Positions 17,795 to 26,919 of a DNA stretch of 64,000 nt are shown piece after piece (position 1 is the first letter of the stretch; the number at the start of each line of letters is the position of its first letter). This DNA comes from Bacteroidota bacterium (GTDB lineage: Bacteria; Bacteroidota; Bacteroidia; Chitinophagales; Chitinophagaceae). The notes beneath the pieces are model-generated. The model did no database searches. It was not told where the DNA came from and worked only from the letters and a program-made list of their open reading frames with translations. The translations under genes and the position numbers were made by a program. The stretch covers positions 173,822-237,821 of the forward strand of contig JACPEA010000002.1 in assembly GCA_016183765.1 (NCBI GenBank), given 5' to 3'.

Positions 17795-17838
17795 ATTCAC
17801 TCTATCATTCTATCACTCTATCATTCTATCACTCTATC
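17795..17838. repeat. Octamer array TATCATTC/TATCACTC (array E)
   Basis: About five 8-nt words alternating CTATCATT and CTATCACT lie between the PhzF start region and the stop of the acyl-CoA carboxylase gene (17848). The array has no reverse-complement half. Confidence 0.8.
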
Positions 17839-17847
17839 ATTAACTCA

Positions 17848-19476
17848 TCACACCTGGAACACTCCTGTCTTAAATATTTCCATCTCCGGGTTCTGGTTGG
17901 CAGCTGCAATGCTTTCGGCGATCGTTTTCCGGGTGTCAATGGGATCGATGATGGCATCTACCCATAAACGGGCCGCGGCATAATAGGGTGATGTCTGTTT
18001 TTCATAACTGGCTTTGATGCGGTCCAATAATTCTTTCTCCACTTGAGCGCTTACTTCTTTACCCTTTGCTTTCAGGTTGGCTACCTGTATCTGCAATAAG
18101 GTCTTAGCTGCCTGTTCTCCACCCATCACGGCAATCTTTGCTGAAGGCCATGCATAAATGAAACGGGGGTCATAGGCTTTGCCGCACATGGCATAGTTAC
18201 CCGCCCCATAACTGTTGCCGATGATGATGGTGATCTTGGGTACCACGGAATTGGCCACGGCATTCACGAGTTTGGCGCCGTCTTTAATGATACCGCTGTG
18301 TTCGCTTCGGCTGCCTACCATGAAACCGGTAACGTCTTGCAGAAATACGAGCGGTATTTTTTTCTGGTTACAGTTCATGATGAAACGGGCGGCTTTATCG
18401 GCGCTGTCGTTATAGATCACTCCACCGATCTGCATTTCGCCTTTTTTGTTGCGGCTGACCAATCGCTGGTTGGCCACAATGCCCACGGCCCAGCCTTCTA
18501 TGCGTGCATAACCACAGAGAATAGTTTTTCCATAGTCGGCTTTGAACTGTTCAAAAACGCTGTCATCTACGATCCGTTCAATGATCTCCAGCATATCGTA
18601 GGGGTTCAGGTTTCCTTCGGGCATGATGCTGTAGATCCCGTTCATCTCTTTTTTGGGTGGGGCGGGTGTGATCCTGTTAAACCCGGCCTGGACAGGTGTA
18701 CCCAGTTTACTCATGATCTGTTTGATATGATCCAGGCATTCCTGCTCCGTCTTGAATTTGTAATCCGCAATGCCGCTGATCTCGGTATGGGTAACTGCTC
18801 CTCCCAATGTCTCAGTATCGGTCTCTTCGCCAATGGCAGCTTTTACCAGGTAAGGGCCGGCCAGGAAAATACTGCCGTTGCCCTCCACCATCAGGGTCTC
18901 ATCACTCATGATGGGCAAATAAGCGCCGCCAGCTACACAAGCACCCATTACCGCGGCGATCTGGGTAATGCCCATCGCGCTCATCCGGGCATTGTTGCGG
19001 AATACCCGTCCAAAATGCTCTTTATCCGGGAAGATCTCGTCCTGCATGGGAAGGAATACGCCGGCACTGTCTACCAGGTAGATCACAGGCAACCTGTTCT
19101 CCATCGCGATCTCCTGCAAACGCAGGTTTTTTTTACCTGTAATGGGGAACCAGGCTCCGGCTTTTACTGTCTGGTCATTGGCCAGGATCACACACTGGCG
19201 ACCACTTACATAACCCAAACCGGCCACTGTGCCGCCAGCCGGACAACCGCCCTGTTCCTCGTACATGTCGAAGCCGGCAAATGCGCCGATCTCTATCAAA
19301 GGCTGATCCTTGTCGCATAGATAATTGATCCGTTCACGTGCGGTGAGTTTGTTCCGTTCCCTTTGTTTTTCTATCGCTTTTTTGCCACCCCCCAGTTTTA
19401 TTTTTTCATAATACTGCTGGGTCTGACTAACGGCCATTTTCATCCAGTCTTCATTACGGTTCTGCGCAAGATTCAT
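17848..19476 (-). CDS. Acyl-CoA carboxylase, carboxyltransferase (beta) subunit
   Basis: The 542-residue product (ATG at 19476) is a biotin-dependent carboxylase beta subunit with two crotonase-like halves. NKLTARERINYLCDK opens the N-terminal half; VIYLVDSAGVFLPMQ, CVAGGAYLPIMSDE and SIFLAGPYLVKAAIGE follow, and QDVTGFMVG and GNSYGAGNYAMCGKAY lie in the C-terminal half. The pattern is closest to methylcrotonyl-CoA carboxylase beta, though propionyl- or geranyl-CoA types cannot be excluded. No biotin carboxylase gene is adjacent. The -7 element at 19499 supports the chosen start over the upstream ATG at 19563. Confidence 0.88.
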   Translation of the reverse strand: MNLAQNRNEDWMKMAVSQTQQYYEKIKLGGGKKAIEKQRERNKLTARERINYLCDKDQPLIEIGAFAGFDMYEEQGGCPAGGTVAGLGYVSGRQCVILANDQTVKAGAWFPITGKKNLRLQEIAMENRLPVIYLVDSAGVFLPMQDEIFPDKEHFGRVFRNNARMSAMGITQIAAVMGACVAGGAYLPIMSDETLMVEGNGSIFLAGPYLVKAAIGEETDTETLGGAVTHTEISGIADYKFKTEQECLDHIKQIMSKLGTPVQAGFNRITPAPPKKEMNGIYSIMPEGNLNPYDMLEIIERIVDDSVFEQFKADYGKTILCGYARIEGWAVGIVANQRLVSRNKKGEMQIGGVIYNDSADKAARFIMNCNQKKIPLVFLQDVTGFMVGSRSEHSGIIKDGAKLVNAVANSVVPKITIIIGNSYGAGNYAMCGKAYDPRFIYAWPSAKIAVMGGEQAAKTLLQIQVANLKAKGKEVSAQVEKELLDRIKASYEKQTSPYYAAARLWVDAIIDPIDTRKTIAESIAAANQNPEMEIFKTGVFQV

Positions 19477-19498
19477 ATACGAACAATTGTTAGTATTG

Positions 19499-19506
19499 CA
19501 AATATA
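19499..19506 (-). promoter_or_regulatory. -7 element of the acyl-CoA carboxylase gene
   Basis: TATATTTG on the minus strand (19506-19499) matches TAnnTTTG and places the transcription start about 19 bases before the ATG at 19476. It rules against translation from 19563. No -33 TTG is visible. Confidence 0.5.
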
Positions 19507-19911
19507 GGGGCTACCAGGTAAGTTACGGATTAATCGTATGGGAATTCCGGGTGTTCTTATCATTGCGTGAATCCATCAGGGCAAATGTGTCTAAATTATT
19601 AAAACATTTTTTTCTTTTTATCAATGGGTTATTATGGTTGAAATAAATCGTGCTTTACACACAATAAAAAGTATTTTTTGCTGGCCATCACTGGATGGGC
19701 GTTTCAGAAAATCGAAAAATAAGATGTGTTTCCATTGGGGGTAAGGGCATTGTAGTTTTAAGGCTTTAAGGCTGGAAGCCTGGTAATAGGCGTCACTCGG
19801 CGGAGCCGAGCGACTGCCCCGGATTATCGTATGCTAATTCCCAACCCTGTTATCCTTTCGTGACACCTGCCAGAAGCAGTAGTTATGACTATTTTGTTTT
19901 ATATTTAAAGT
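19507..19911. other. Divergent intergenic region with a GC-rich hairpin
   Basis: About 400 bases without a gene. It holds a stem GTCACTCGGC (19792-19801) with GCCGAGCGAC (19805-19814), pairing with one G-T. Nearby are the direct words TTTTAAGGC and TTTAAGGC and a small GGCTGGAAGCC palindrome (about 19758-19780). Near-consensus -7 sequences (TATATTTA) lie about 15 bases before the GMC oxidoreductase. I see nothing else. Confidence 0.5.
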
Positions 19912-21510
19912 ATGGCGTATGACTATATCATCATAGGTGCAGGTTCTGCCGGTTGTGTACTGGCCAACCGTTTATCGGAAGATCCTGCCTGCCGGGTTTT
20001 ATTACTTGAAGCCGGAGCACCCGATACCAAACCGGAGATCCATATTCCGGGTGCCTATACGAAACTGAACCGGAGCTCGGTGGACTGGTCGTTCTGGACC
20101 GAACCACAGTCGCAGATCGGTAATCGCCGGCTGTACATACCCAGGGGTAAGACCCTGGGCGGCAGCAGTGCCACCAATGCCATGGCTTATGTACGCGGCA
20201 ACGCAGAAGATTTTAATGAATGGGCCGCATTGGGTAACCAGGGATGGCGTTATGAGGAGGTATTGCCTTATTTTAAAAAATCGGAGAATAACGAACAGTG
20301 GGGAGAACCTTTTCATGGGGAAGGCGGCCCTTTAAACGTGACTTTTGCCCAACAGCCCAGTGTATTGGGTTCTGTATTCATAGATGCCTGTGCCGAAGCG
20401 GGTATTCCGCATAACCCGGATTATAATGGAGCAGAACAACTGGGCGCCAGTATGCTGCAGTTCACCATTAAAAAAAATCAGCGGCACAGTACTGCCGATG
20501 CTTTTTTGAAACCTGCAAGACGGAGACCCAACCTCACCATCAGAACGAATACGCATGTCCGTTCCATCCTCATTGAAGATGGCAGGGCCGTGGGGGTGGA
20601 AGTGATCACATCGCATTCGGATGCAGAGCGAATCAATTGCAGTCGTGAAGTGATCCTTGCGGCAGGCGCCATTCAATCACCGCACCTGCTAATGCTTTCG
20701 GGTATTGGCGATCCTGCTGAACTGAGTAAACAGGGACTGGATATCAAAGTACCCTTACCCGGTGTGGGTAAGAACCTGCAGGACCATGTGTGGACAGGTG
20801 TTTCAGGTCTGGCCAATCTTCCAACGGGCAACTCGTTGCTCAAGCCACTGAACATGACCGGGGCGATATTACAGCATCTATTGCTGAAAAAAGGTCCACT
20901 GAGTAACAGTCCGCTTGAGGCGAATGCCTTTATCAAAACAGATCCCTCCCTGTTGCGGCCGGATATCCAGTTTCATTTTGTACCGCTGGGAATCAACGAT
21001 GATTACAGTACCGATATCTATAATATCCATACTTTTTCTACGCGGGATGGGTTCAGTATCATGGTTATCCTGATCCGGCCCGGGAGCAGGGGTTATGTGG
21101 GATTGAGAAGTTCCAAACCCAAAGATCCACCGCTGATACAGCCGCAGGTATTATCGGATCCCCGTGACCGGCAGACCCTGCTGGCAGGCTTGAAAAAATC
21201 TATCGAAGTCATGCAGAGCCCGGCTTTCAGCGGTTATCTCACAGATGGCATCAGTTTCCCGAAAGAGCTGGACGACAAAACCCTGCTGGCGCATATGGAC
21301 CGGAGCCTGGAAACCCTCTATCATCCGGTAGGTACCTGCAAAATGGGGAATGATCAGCTGTCGGTGGTAGATGACCAACTTCGGGTGCATGGCGTAAAAT
21401 GCCTGAGGGTGATCGATGCTTCAATCATGCCTACCATTATCTCGGGCAATACCAATGCAGCGGTTATCATGATCGGGGAAAAAGGGGCCGACCTGTTGCG
21501 TTCTTCCTGA
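19912..21510 (+). CDS. GMC-family FAD-dependent oxidoreductase (choline dehydrogenase-like)
   Basis: The 532-residue protein begins with the ADP-binding fold YDYIIIGAGSAGCVLANRL and has both GMC signatures: GKTLGGSSATNAMAYVRGN (about residues 78-96) and GAIQSPHLLMLSGIG (about residues 250-264). The C-terminal catalytic block HPVGTCKMG and NTNAAVIMIGEK is complete. It oxidises an alcohol group with FAD. Choline, glucose or other alcohols are possible, and neighbours do not identify the substrate. No signal peptide is seen, so it acts in the cytoplasm. Confidence 0.9.
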   Translation: MAYDYIIIGAGSAGCVLANRLSEDPACRVLLLEAGAPDTKPEIHIPGAYTKLNRSSVDWSFWTEPQSQIGNRRLYIPRGKTLGGSSATNAMAYVRGNAEDFNEWAALGNQGWRYEEVLPYFKKSENNEQWGEPFHGEGGPLNVTFAQQPSVLGSVFIDACAEAGIPHNPDYNGAEQLGASMLQFTIKKNQRHSTADAFLKPARRRPNLTIRTNTHVRSILIEDGRAVGVEVITSHSDAERINCSREVILAAGAIQSPHLLMLSGIGDPAELSKQGLDIKVPLPGVGKNLQDHVWTGVSGLANLPTGNSLLKPLNMTGAILQHLLLKKGPLSNSPLEANAFIKTDPSLLRPDIQFHFVPLGINDDYSTDIYNIHTFSTRDGFSIMVILIRPGSRGYVGLRSSKPKDPPLIQPQVLSDPRDRQTLLAGLKKSIEVMQSPAFSGYLTDGISFPKELDDKTLLAHMDRSLETLYHPVGTCKMGNDQLSVVDDQLRVHGVKCLRVIDASIMPTIISGNTNAAVIMIGEKGADLLRSS

Positions 21511-21568
21511 ACGATGCTGGTAGTCAATCTGCTATGTTTTGCCCTTTTTATTTTCTTCAACAGTCGTG

Positions 21569-21599
21569 TTTGATTTACACATTAGTTTCGTTACATTAG
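21569..21599 (+). promoter_or_regulatory. Promoter of the DPE2-like glucanotransferase
   Basis: TTTG (21569-21572), exactly 19 bases of spacer, then TACATTAG (21592-21599), one mismatch from TAnnTTTG. The expected start is about 20 bases before the ATG at 21626, which supports that start over the in-frame ATG at 21539. Confidence 0.65.
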
Positions 21600-21625
21600 C
21601 AGTTCTAAACCTTCGACAATTGGCC

Positions 21626-24600
21626 ATGGAGAAAACAACGGGCACACCCATACCCGCAGCAAAGAATACGCACGCTACCGTTGCAGGTAGTAAGAAACCG
21701 TTGGCAAAAAAAACAGCTGCTGCCAAAAGCACCGGTACTCCCAAACCAACTGTAGAAAAAAAGGCTGCTGCTGCCAAGGAAAAAGTTACAGGTGCCAAAC
21801 CGGTTGCCGGCCGTACAACAGCAGCCAAAGCAGGCAAAACTACCCCAAAAGCCGTTGCGACACGGGCGACCGAACAAACGGTTAAAAAAACAAGCCTGAA
21901 AAAATCAGCTACTAACGTTTTACAGAAGATCATCTTCCAGATCCGTTTCCATACAACATTCGGGCAGTCGCTCTATATCCTGGGCAACCATCCCTTGCTG
22001 GGAAACGGAGAAGAGGAAAAAGCAGTGCCCCTGCAATATTTCAATGATGAATACTGGTACCTGGTACTGGAACTTTCAGCGAAGGACCTGGTTGACCAGG
22101 AAATCACCTATCATTATATTCTCCGCAATAAAGATGGGGTGGTGAATTATGACTGGGGACAAGACAAAACCCTCCATCTTTCCCGAATCAACGCATCAGA
22201 ATTACTGATCACTGATTCCTGGAATTTTGCCGGTTATTATGAGAACAGTTTTTATACGGAACCGTTTGCAGCAGTATTGCTAAAGGTGAACCATACAGCT
22301 GTTACCGTTACTGCGCCAAGGATTTGTACGCATATACTGAAAGTGAAAACCCCATTGCTTGTCAAAGGACAAACCCTTTGTGTGCTGGGAAGCTGCAACA
22401 GTCTTGGCAACTGGGATACAGCAGCACCTGTATTGATGAGCAGGGAAGCGGGAGAGGATTTTTACAGCGTTTCACTGGATCTTTCCGATGAATCTTTTCC
22501 GGTGGCATATAAATACGGCCTATATGATGTAGACACCCGGCAGTTCCTGCGTTACGAAGATGGGAACAACCGGGTACTGTTCGACCTGGGTAAACCAGGC
22601 AGGTTAACGCTGGTGAACGATGGTTTTGCGGTGTTGCCCAACAACACCTGGAAGGGCGCCGGTATGGCCATACCGGTATTCAGTCTGCGTAGTAAAGAAA
22701 GTTTTGGCGTTGGCGAGTTTACGGATATGCGTTTGCTGGTTGACTGGGCCAAACAGGTAGGTTTACAAATGATCCAGCTGTTGCCTGTCAATGATACCAC
22801 AGCCACGCATAGCTGGACAGATTCTTATCCCTATGCAGCCATATCAGCTTTTGCGTTGCATCCCATGTATCTGAATCTGGAGAAGATTTCCGGGGTAGCT
22901 GGCCGCAAACGTTTGCAGCAGTTGGAGACAGAAAGGCTGCGGCTGAATGCCCTGCCGGCAGTGGATTATGAAGCAGTCAATACCCTGAAATGGGCGTTCA
23001 TCAAAGAGGCTTATGCAGAAACCGGTGATACGGTTCTGCAGAGCCAGGAATTTGCGGTTTATTTTGAGCGTAACCGTCATTGGCTGGTGCCATATGCTGC
23101 TTTCTGTTACCTGCGCGATCAGTATGGTACGGTGGATTTCAGCAAATGGCCCGCTTCCCGGACATTCAATGCAGCAGAGATCGCTCAACTGGCCGGAAAG
23201 CAATCAAAAGCATACGGAGAGATCGCCCTTCATTATTTTATCCAGTACCAGTTACATGTGCAATTACAGGAAGTTACTGCATACGCACATGCCAATGGAA
23301 TTATCGTAAAAGGGGATATCGCCATTGGTGTGTACCGTCAGGGGGCAGATGCTTGGCAGAACCCGGAACTGTACCATCTCGATTTCCAGGCAGGTGCACC
23401 GCCGGATGATTTTGCCATCACCGGTCAGAACTGGGGTTTTCCTACCTACAACTGGCAACGCATGCGCGAAGATGGTTTTGCCTGGTGGAAACAGCGTTTT
23501 GAGCAGATGAGCGATTATTTTGATGCTTTCCGTATCGATCATATCCTTGGCTTCTTCCGGATCTGGAGCATTCCCATGCAGGCGGTAGAAGGCATTATGG
23601 GCCGTTTTGTTCCGGCCATACCGGTGCATATCCATGAATTCAACAGCCAGGGTATCTGGTTCGACCATGCCCGTTACACCCGGCCCTTTATTACAGAATC
23701 GGTATTATGGGAAGTTTTTGGATATGATAATGAACTGGTGAAAAGCCTGTTCCTGCAACACGGGGGTGGAGGAACTTATTCCCTGAAACAGGAGTACAGC
23801 ACCCAGCGACAGGTAGAACAGCATTTTGCAGGCCTTGATCAGGATGAACATCACCTGAAGATCAAACAGGGACTGTACAACCTCATCAGCAATGTGATCC
23901 TGTTTGAAGAAGCTGGCAGCGACGGCCAGCAGTTCCATTTCCGTTTTGGTATGGAAAACACTTCTTCTTTCCGTAACCTCGAATGGAACACGCAACAGCA
24001 GTTGCGCGGATTGTATGTGGATTATTATTTCCGTCGCCAGGACGATTTCTGGATGAAGGAAGCCTTACAGAAACTACCGGCCCTGAAGCGGGTGACCAAT
24101 ATGCTGGTTTGTGGCGAAGACCTGGGACTGGTTCCCGGTTGTGTACCGGAAGTGATGCGTCAATTAGGGCTCCTGAGCCTGGAGATACAACGCATGCCCA
24201 AAGATCCCACAAAGGAATTCTTTCATCCCAATGATGCGCCTTACCTGAGTGTGGTGACCCCCTCTACCCATGACATGAGTACGGTGCGGGGCTGGTGGGA
24301 AGAGGACAGGGAACGTATTCAGCGTTTCTATAACAACGAACTGGGACAGAGGGGTGATGCCCCGGCTTATTGCGAAGCCTGGATCAATAAGGCCATCGTA
24401 TTACAGCACCTGTATTCACCGGCCATGTGGACCGTATTCCAGCTGCAGGACCTGCTGGGTATGGACGAGCGCATCCGCCGCGAAAACCCGCACGAGGAAC
24501 GCATCAATATCCCTGCCAACCCGAAACATTACTGGCAATACCGGATGCATATCGGCATTGAGGACCTGTTGCAGGCACAGCATTTTAATACCGACCTGAA

Positions 24601-24628
24601 AGCAGCCATCGCCGCCAGCGGAAGATAG
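21626..24628 (+). CDS. malQ: DPE2-type 4-alpha-glucanotransferase (GH77) with two CBM20 domains and a histone-H1-like N-terminal tail
   Basis: The 1000-residue protein has three parts. Residues 1-100 are low-complexity Lys/Ala/Thr/Pro sequence (AAKK, KKTAAAK, KAGKTTPKA), like histone H1 tails. Residues about 101-330 hold two CBM20-like starch-binding modules (QSLYILGNHPLLGN; QTLCVLGSCNSLGNWD). From about 365 the GH77 barrel follows, with Asp638 in FRIDH, Glu831 in CGEDLG and Asp883 in PSTHD as nucleophile, acid/base and third carboxylate. Two CBM20 modules and a split barrel are the hallmark of plant DPE2, which moves glucosyl units from maltose to glycogen or heteroglycan. The basic tail is absent from plant DPE2 and its purpose is unknown. 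Confidence 0.92.
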   Translation: MEKTTGTPIPAAKNTHATVAGSKKPLAKKTAAAKSTGTPKPTVEKKAAAAKEKVTGAKPVAGRTTAAKAGKTTPKAVATRATEQTVKKTSLKKSATNVLQKIIFQIRFHTTFGQSLYILGNHPLLGNGEEEKAVPLQYFNDEYWYLVLELSAKDLVDQEITYHYILRNKDGVVNYDWGQDKTLHLSRINASELLITDSWNFAGYYENSFYTEPFAAVLLKVNHTAVTVTAPRICTHILKVKTPLLVKGQTLCVLGSCNSLGNWDTAAPVLMSREAGEDFYSVSLDLSDESFPVAYKYGLYDVDTRQFLRYEDGNNRVLFDLGKPGRLTLVNDGFAVLPNNTWKGAGMAIPVFSLRSKESFGVGEFTDMRLLVDWAKQVGLQMIQLLPVNDTTATHSWTDSYPYAAISAFALHPMYLNLEKISGVAGRKRLQQLETERLRLNALPAVDYEAVNTLKWAFIKEAYAETGDTVLQSQEFAVYFERNRHWLVPYAAFCYLRDQYGTVDFSKWPASRTFNAAEIAQLAGKQSKAYGEIALHYFIQYQLHVQLQEVTAYAHANGIIVKGDIAIGVYRQGADAWQNPELYHLDFQAGAPPDDFAITGQNWGFPTYNWQRMREDGFAWWKQRFEQMSDYFDAFRIDHILGFFRIWSIPMQAVEGIMGRFVPAIPVHIHEFNSQGIWFDHARYTRPFITESVLWEVFGYDNELVKSLFLQHGGGGTYSLKQEYSTQRQVEQHFAGLDQDEHHLKIKQGLYNLISNVILFEEAGSDGQQFHFRFGMENTSSFRNLEWNTQQQLRGLYVDYYFRRQDDFWMKEALQKLPALKRVTNMLVCGEDLGLVPGCVPEVMRQLGLLSLEIQRMPKDPTKEFFHPNDAPYLSVVTPSTHDMSTVRGWWEEDRERIQRFYNNELGQRGDAPAYCEAWINKAIVLQHLYSPAMWTVFQLQDLLGMDERIRRENPHEERINIPANPKHYWQYRMHIGIEDLLQAQHFNTDLKAAIAASGR

Positions 24629-24668
24629 AGAAAGGGAATGGAACGGATGAACAGATGAATAAGGGCGA

Positions 24669-24724
24669 GGGACAAGGGACAAGAAACAAGGGACAAGAAA
24701 CAAGGGACATGGGACAGGCGAACG
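24669..24724. repeat. Heptamer array GGGACAA/GAAACAA (array F)
   Basis: Eight consecutive 7-nt words from 24669: GGGACAA, GGGACAA, GAAACAA, GGGACAA, GAAACAA, GGGACAT, GGGACAG, GCGAACG. The array begins 40 bases after the glucanotransferase stop. The period is exactly seven without interruption. Confidence 0.9.
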
Positions 24725-24788
24725 ATTTTTTTAAGGCTGTTCACGATTGTACCAGGAAAGGGGGGCGTTCAATTTTCACCTGATATTT

Positions 24789-24836
24789 TATTCACCGCAG
24801 AGCCGGAGAGAGCGGGGAGTTTCGCAGAGATTTTTC
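24789..24836. repeat. CACCGCAGAG-type dispersed repeat copy
   Basis: TTCACCGCAGAG (24791-24802), followed by GAGAG, GGGGAG and GCAGAG words. The related element at 59059-59155 opens with TTCACCGCGGAG. It looks like a dispersed purine-word repeat. Confidence 0.5.
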
Positions 24837-24860
24837 CTCTAACAACACAAAAAAAACGCC

Positions 24861-25095
24861 AAAGTCTCCCACTTCAGCGTTCAATATTCCTTGCTCATCA
24901 TTCAATATTCCCTTCGTCTGTTCCTTGTTCATCTGTTCAATATTCATCATTCCCTTCGTCTGTTCTTCCGGTTCAAAAAAAATGCCAAAGTCTCCCACTT
25001 CAGCGTTCATAATTCCTTGCTCATCATTCAATATTCCCTTCGTCTGTTCCTTGCTCATCTGTTCAATATTCATCATTCCCTTCGTCTGTTCTTTC
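24861..25095. repeat. 126-bp tandem duplication made of TTCAATATTC/CATCATTC words (array G)
   Basis: The block starting AAAGTCTCCCACTTCAGCG at 24861 recurs at 24987, a 126-bp period, with only a few substitutions. Each unit is built from shorter words (TTCAATATTC, TCATCATTC, CTTCGTCTGTTC). Because 126 is a multiple of three, the minus strand stays open across both copies, but I do not consider this a gene. The second copy runs up to the -7 element of the dipeptide epimerase gene. It shares a 16-nt string with the array at 61050-61097. Confidence 0.9.
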
Positions 25096-25097
25096 GG

Positions 25098-25105
25098 TAT
25101 ATTTG
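25098..25105 (+). promoter_or_regulatory. -7 element of the dipeptide epimerase gene
   Basis: TATATTTG matches TAnnTTTG and follows the last repeat unit directly. The sequence at the -33 spacing is TTC rather than TTG. The chosen ATG at 25142 lies 36 bases downstream; the in-frame ATG at 25103 would overlap the promoter. Confidence 0.5.
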
Positions 25106-25141
25106 CATCTTCCAATACCACTGAAGGTATTGGAGAGATAT

Positions 25142-26155
25142 ATGAAACTGAGTTATCGTCAACAGAACCTCCCTTTCCAATACCCTTTTACCATTTCGAA
25201 TGGACGTACCAAAACACACCAGCCCGCACTGGTAGTGGCACTTGCACTGGGCCCTTTTGTAGGTGTGGGCGAAGCTCCTGCAATTGTGTATTACGATGTT
25301 ACGGTAGAGAAGATGATTGCTGACCTTGAATCAAAAAGAGACCTGGTAGAGAAATTCGCTTTTACCGAACCGGAGCGTTACTGGCATTACCTGCATCACC
25401 TGTTCCCGGATAACCCTTTCCTGGTCTGTGCACTGGATATGGCCGGCTGGGACCTGTATGGAAAAATGAAGGGGAAACCTCTTTACGAAATCTGGCATAC
25501 ACGCTGGGAGAATACACCCGTAACTGATTATACCATCGGCATCGATACCATTGATAAGATGGTAGCTAAAATGCAGGCCAAACCCTGGCCGGTTTATAAG
25601 ATCAAACTGGGAACTACGGAAGATATCCAGATCATGGAAGCGTTACGGAAACATACCGATGCCGCATTCCGTATTGATGCCAACGCCGGCTGGACGGTGG
25701 ACGAAGCGCTGGAAAAAATTCCACAACTGGCCAGGCTCGGCGTTGAATTCATTGAACAGCCACTGGCCAAAAACGACTGGGACGGCATGAAGATACTTTT
25801 TGAAAAATCACCACTGCCTTTGTACGCCGATGAAAGCTGTGTGTTTGAACAGGACGTAGAAAAATGTCACGGACATTTTCATGGCATCAATATCAAACTC
25901 ACCAAGTGCAGCGGAATCACCCCTGCGCTGCGTATGATCGGGAAAGCAAGGGAGCTGAACCTGAAAGTGATGATGGGCAGCATGAACGAATGCAGCATCG
26001 GTTCTGCGGCCATTGCCCATTTTCTGCCACAGATCGATCAGGTGGATATGGATGGACCCTTGCTGCTGGCAGAAGATGCTGCCAGCGGAATCCGGTTCGA
26101 CTTCGGTAAAGTGACCATCAGTAACCAGCCCGGTATGGGAATTACTTTGTTGTAA
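25142..26155 (+). CDS. Dipeptide epimerase (L-Ala-D/L-Glu epimerase type, enolase superfamily)
   Basis: The 337-residue protein has the muconate-cycloisomerase/dipeptide-epimerase active site: Lys153 and Lys155 in VYKIKLG, metal ligands Asp179 (RIDANAGW), Glu205 (FIEQP) and Asp230 (YADES), and a second catalytic Lys252 (INIKLTK). This fits the L-Ala-D/L-Glu epimerase group, which recycles murein dipeptides, although related enzymes prefer other dipeptides. Its promoter lies at the end of the 126-bp repeat. Confidence 0.9.
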   Translation: MKLSYRQQNLPFQYPFTISNGRTKTHQPALVVALALGPFVGVGEAPAIVYYDVTVEKMIADLESKRDLVEKFAFTEPERYWHYLHHLFPDNPFLVCALDMAGWDLYGKMKGKPLYEIWHTRWENTPVTDYTIGIDTIDKMVAKMQAKPWPVYKIKLGTTEDIQIMEALRKHTDAAFRIDANAGWTVDEALEKIPQLARLGVEFIEQPLAKNDWDGMKILFEKSPLPLYADESCVFEQDVEKCHGHFHGINIKLTKCSGITPALRMIGKARELNLKVMMGSMNECSIGSAAIAHFLPQIDQVDMDGPLLLAEDAASGIRFDFGKVTISNQPGMGITLL

Positions 26156-26258
26156 GGCCTGTATTTACAGCAGTAGTTATTGACCTTAACAGAATTCTAA
26201 CAATCTTATCTGTTTCTGGCATTGGCTTTGGCTTATACATGGTATAAAACTTAGTACC

Positions 26259-26828
26259 ATGAAAAAGTTACTATTCACATCCCTGATGATTGGTGTTTTT
26301 CTTGTAGCCAAACAAACAGAAGCACAGGTACGTGTTAACCTGAACGTTAATATCGGTGCCAGACCCGCCTGGGGATTACCCGGTACCTATGCCGGTGATT
26401 ATTATTATCTGCCGGAGATCGATACCTATTATGATATTCCCCGCGGCCAGTTCATCTACTTCAATGGGGGTAACTGGGTGTTTGCCGCCGAATTACCCTA
26501 TAGCTATCACGACTACGATCTGTACCGCGGGTACAAAGTAGTAATTAACGAACCCCGGCCATACCTGCACTGCGATGTGTACAGGAACCGATATAGCGAC
26601 TATTACAATAATTACCGCCGTCAGGTGATTTATGCGCCGCGGCCTGCATATCCTTATAACCGGTATGAGATAGACCGATACAACAGCGGTGGCAGAGGGT
26701 ATTACCGCGACCGTGATCGCGACGATGACAGAAGAAGAGGCGGACGTGATGATGACGACCGTTTTGAACGCGGCAAGGGAAATGGATGGGGCAATGGCCA
26801 TGGTCGTGGACGTCACGACAGGGACTGA
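26259..26828 (+). CDS. Secreted protein with Arg/Asp/Gly-rich C-terminal tail
   Basis: The 189-residue protein has a signal peptide (MKKLLFTSLMIGVFLVAKQT, cleavage near TEAQ). The next 110 residues are Tyr- and Pro-rich (GDYYYLPEIDTYYDIP). The last 50 alternate Arg and Asp, then Gly and His (RDRDRDDDRRRGG; GNGWGNGHGRGRHDRD). Similar secreted proteins are common in Chitinophagaceae but carry no known function. The charged tail is probably disordered. It ends before a strong terminator. Confidence 0.75.
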   Translation: MKKLLFTSLMIGVFLVAKQTEAQVRVNLNVNIGARPAWGLPGTYAGDYYYLPEIDTYYDIPRGQFIYFNGGNWVFAAELPYSYHDYDLYRGYKVVINEPRPYLHCDVYRNRYSDYYNNYRRQVIYAPRPAYPYNRYEIDRYNSGGRGYYRDRDRDDDRRRGGRDDDDRFERGKGNGWGNGHGRGRHDRD

Positions 26829-26841
26829 TAAGCGTTTTGAC

Positions 26842-26876
26842 AAAAGCATGAAACCTGGTTTCATGCTTTTTTTGTT
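26842..26876 (+). terminator. Intrinsic terminator
   Basis: AAAGCATGAAA (26843-26853) pairs with TTTCATGCTTT (26859-26869), followed by T-runs. It closes the secreted-protein gene and separates it from trmH. Confidence 0.9.
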
Positions 26877-26919
26877 TTCTGCCGGCTCTTGGCGAATTTT
26901 GTTGTCTTATCAACTGCTT

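Noticed and set aside
18298..19320. 340-codon plus-strand frame
   Set aside because: Antisense to the well-conserved acyl-CoA carboxylase gene; composition is that of a shadow frame.
24792..25121. 109-codon minus-strand open frame with repeated EQTKG words
   Set aside because: It exists only because the 126-bp DNA repeat is a multiple of three and overlaps the epimerase promoter. No homology-like domain or start context.
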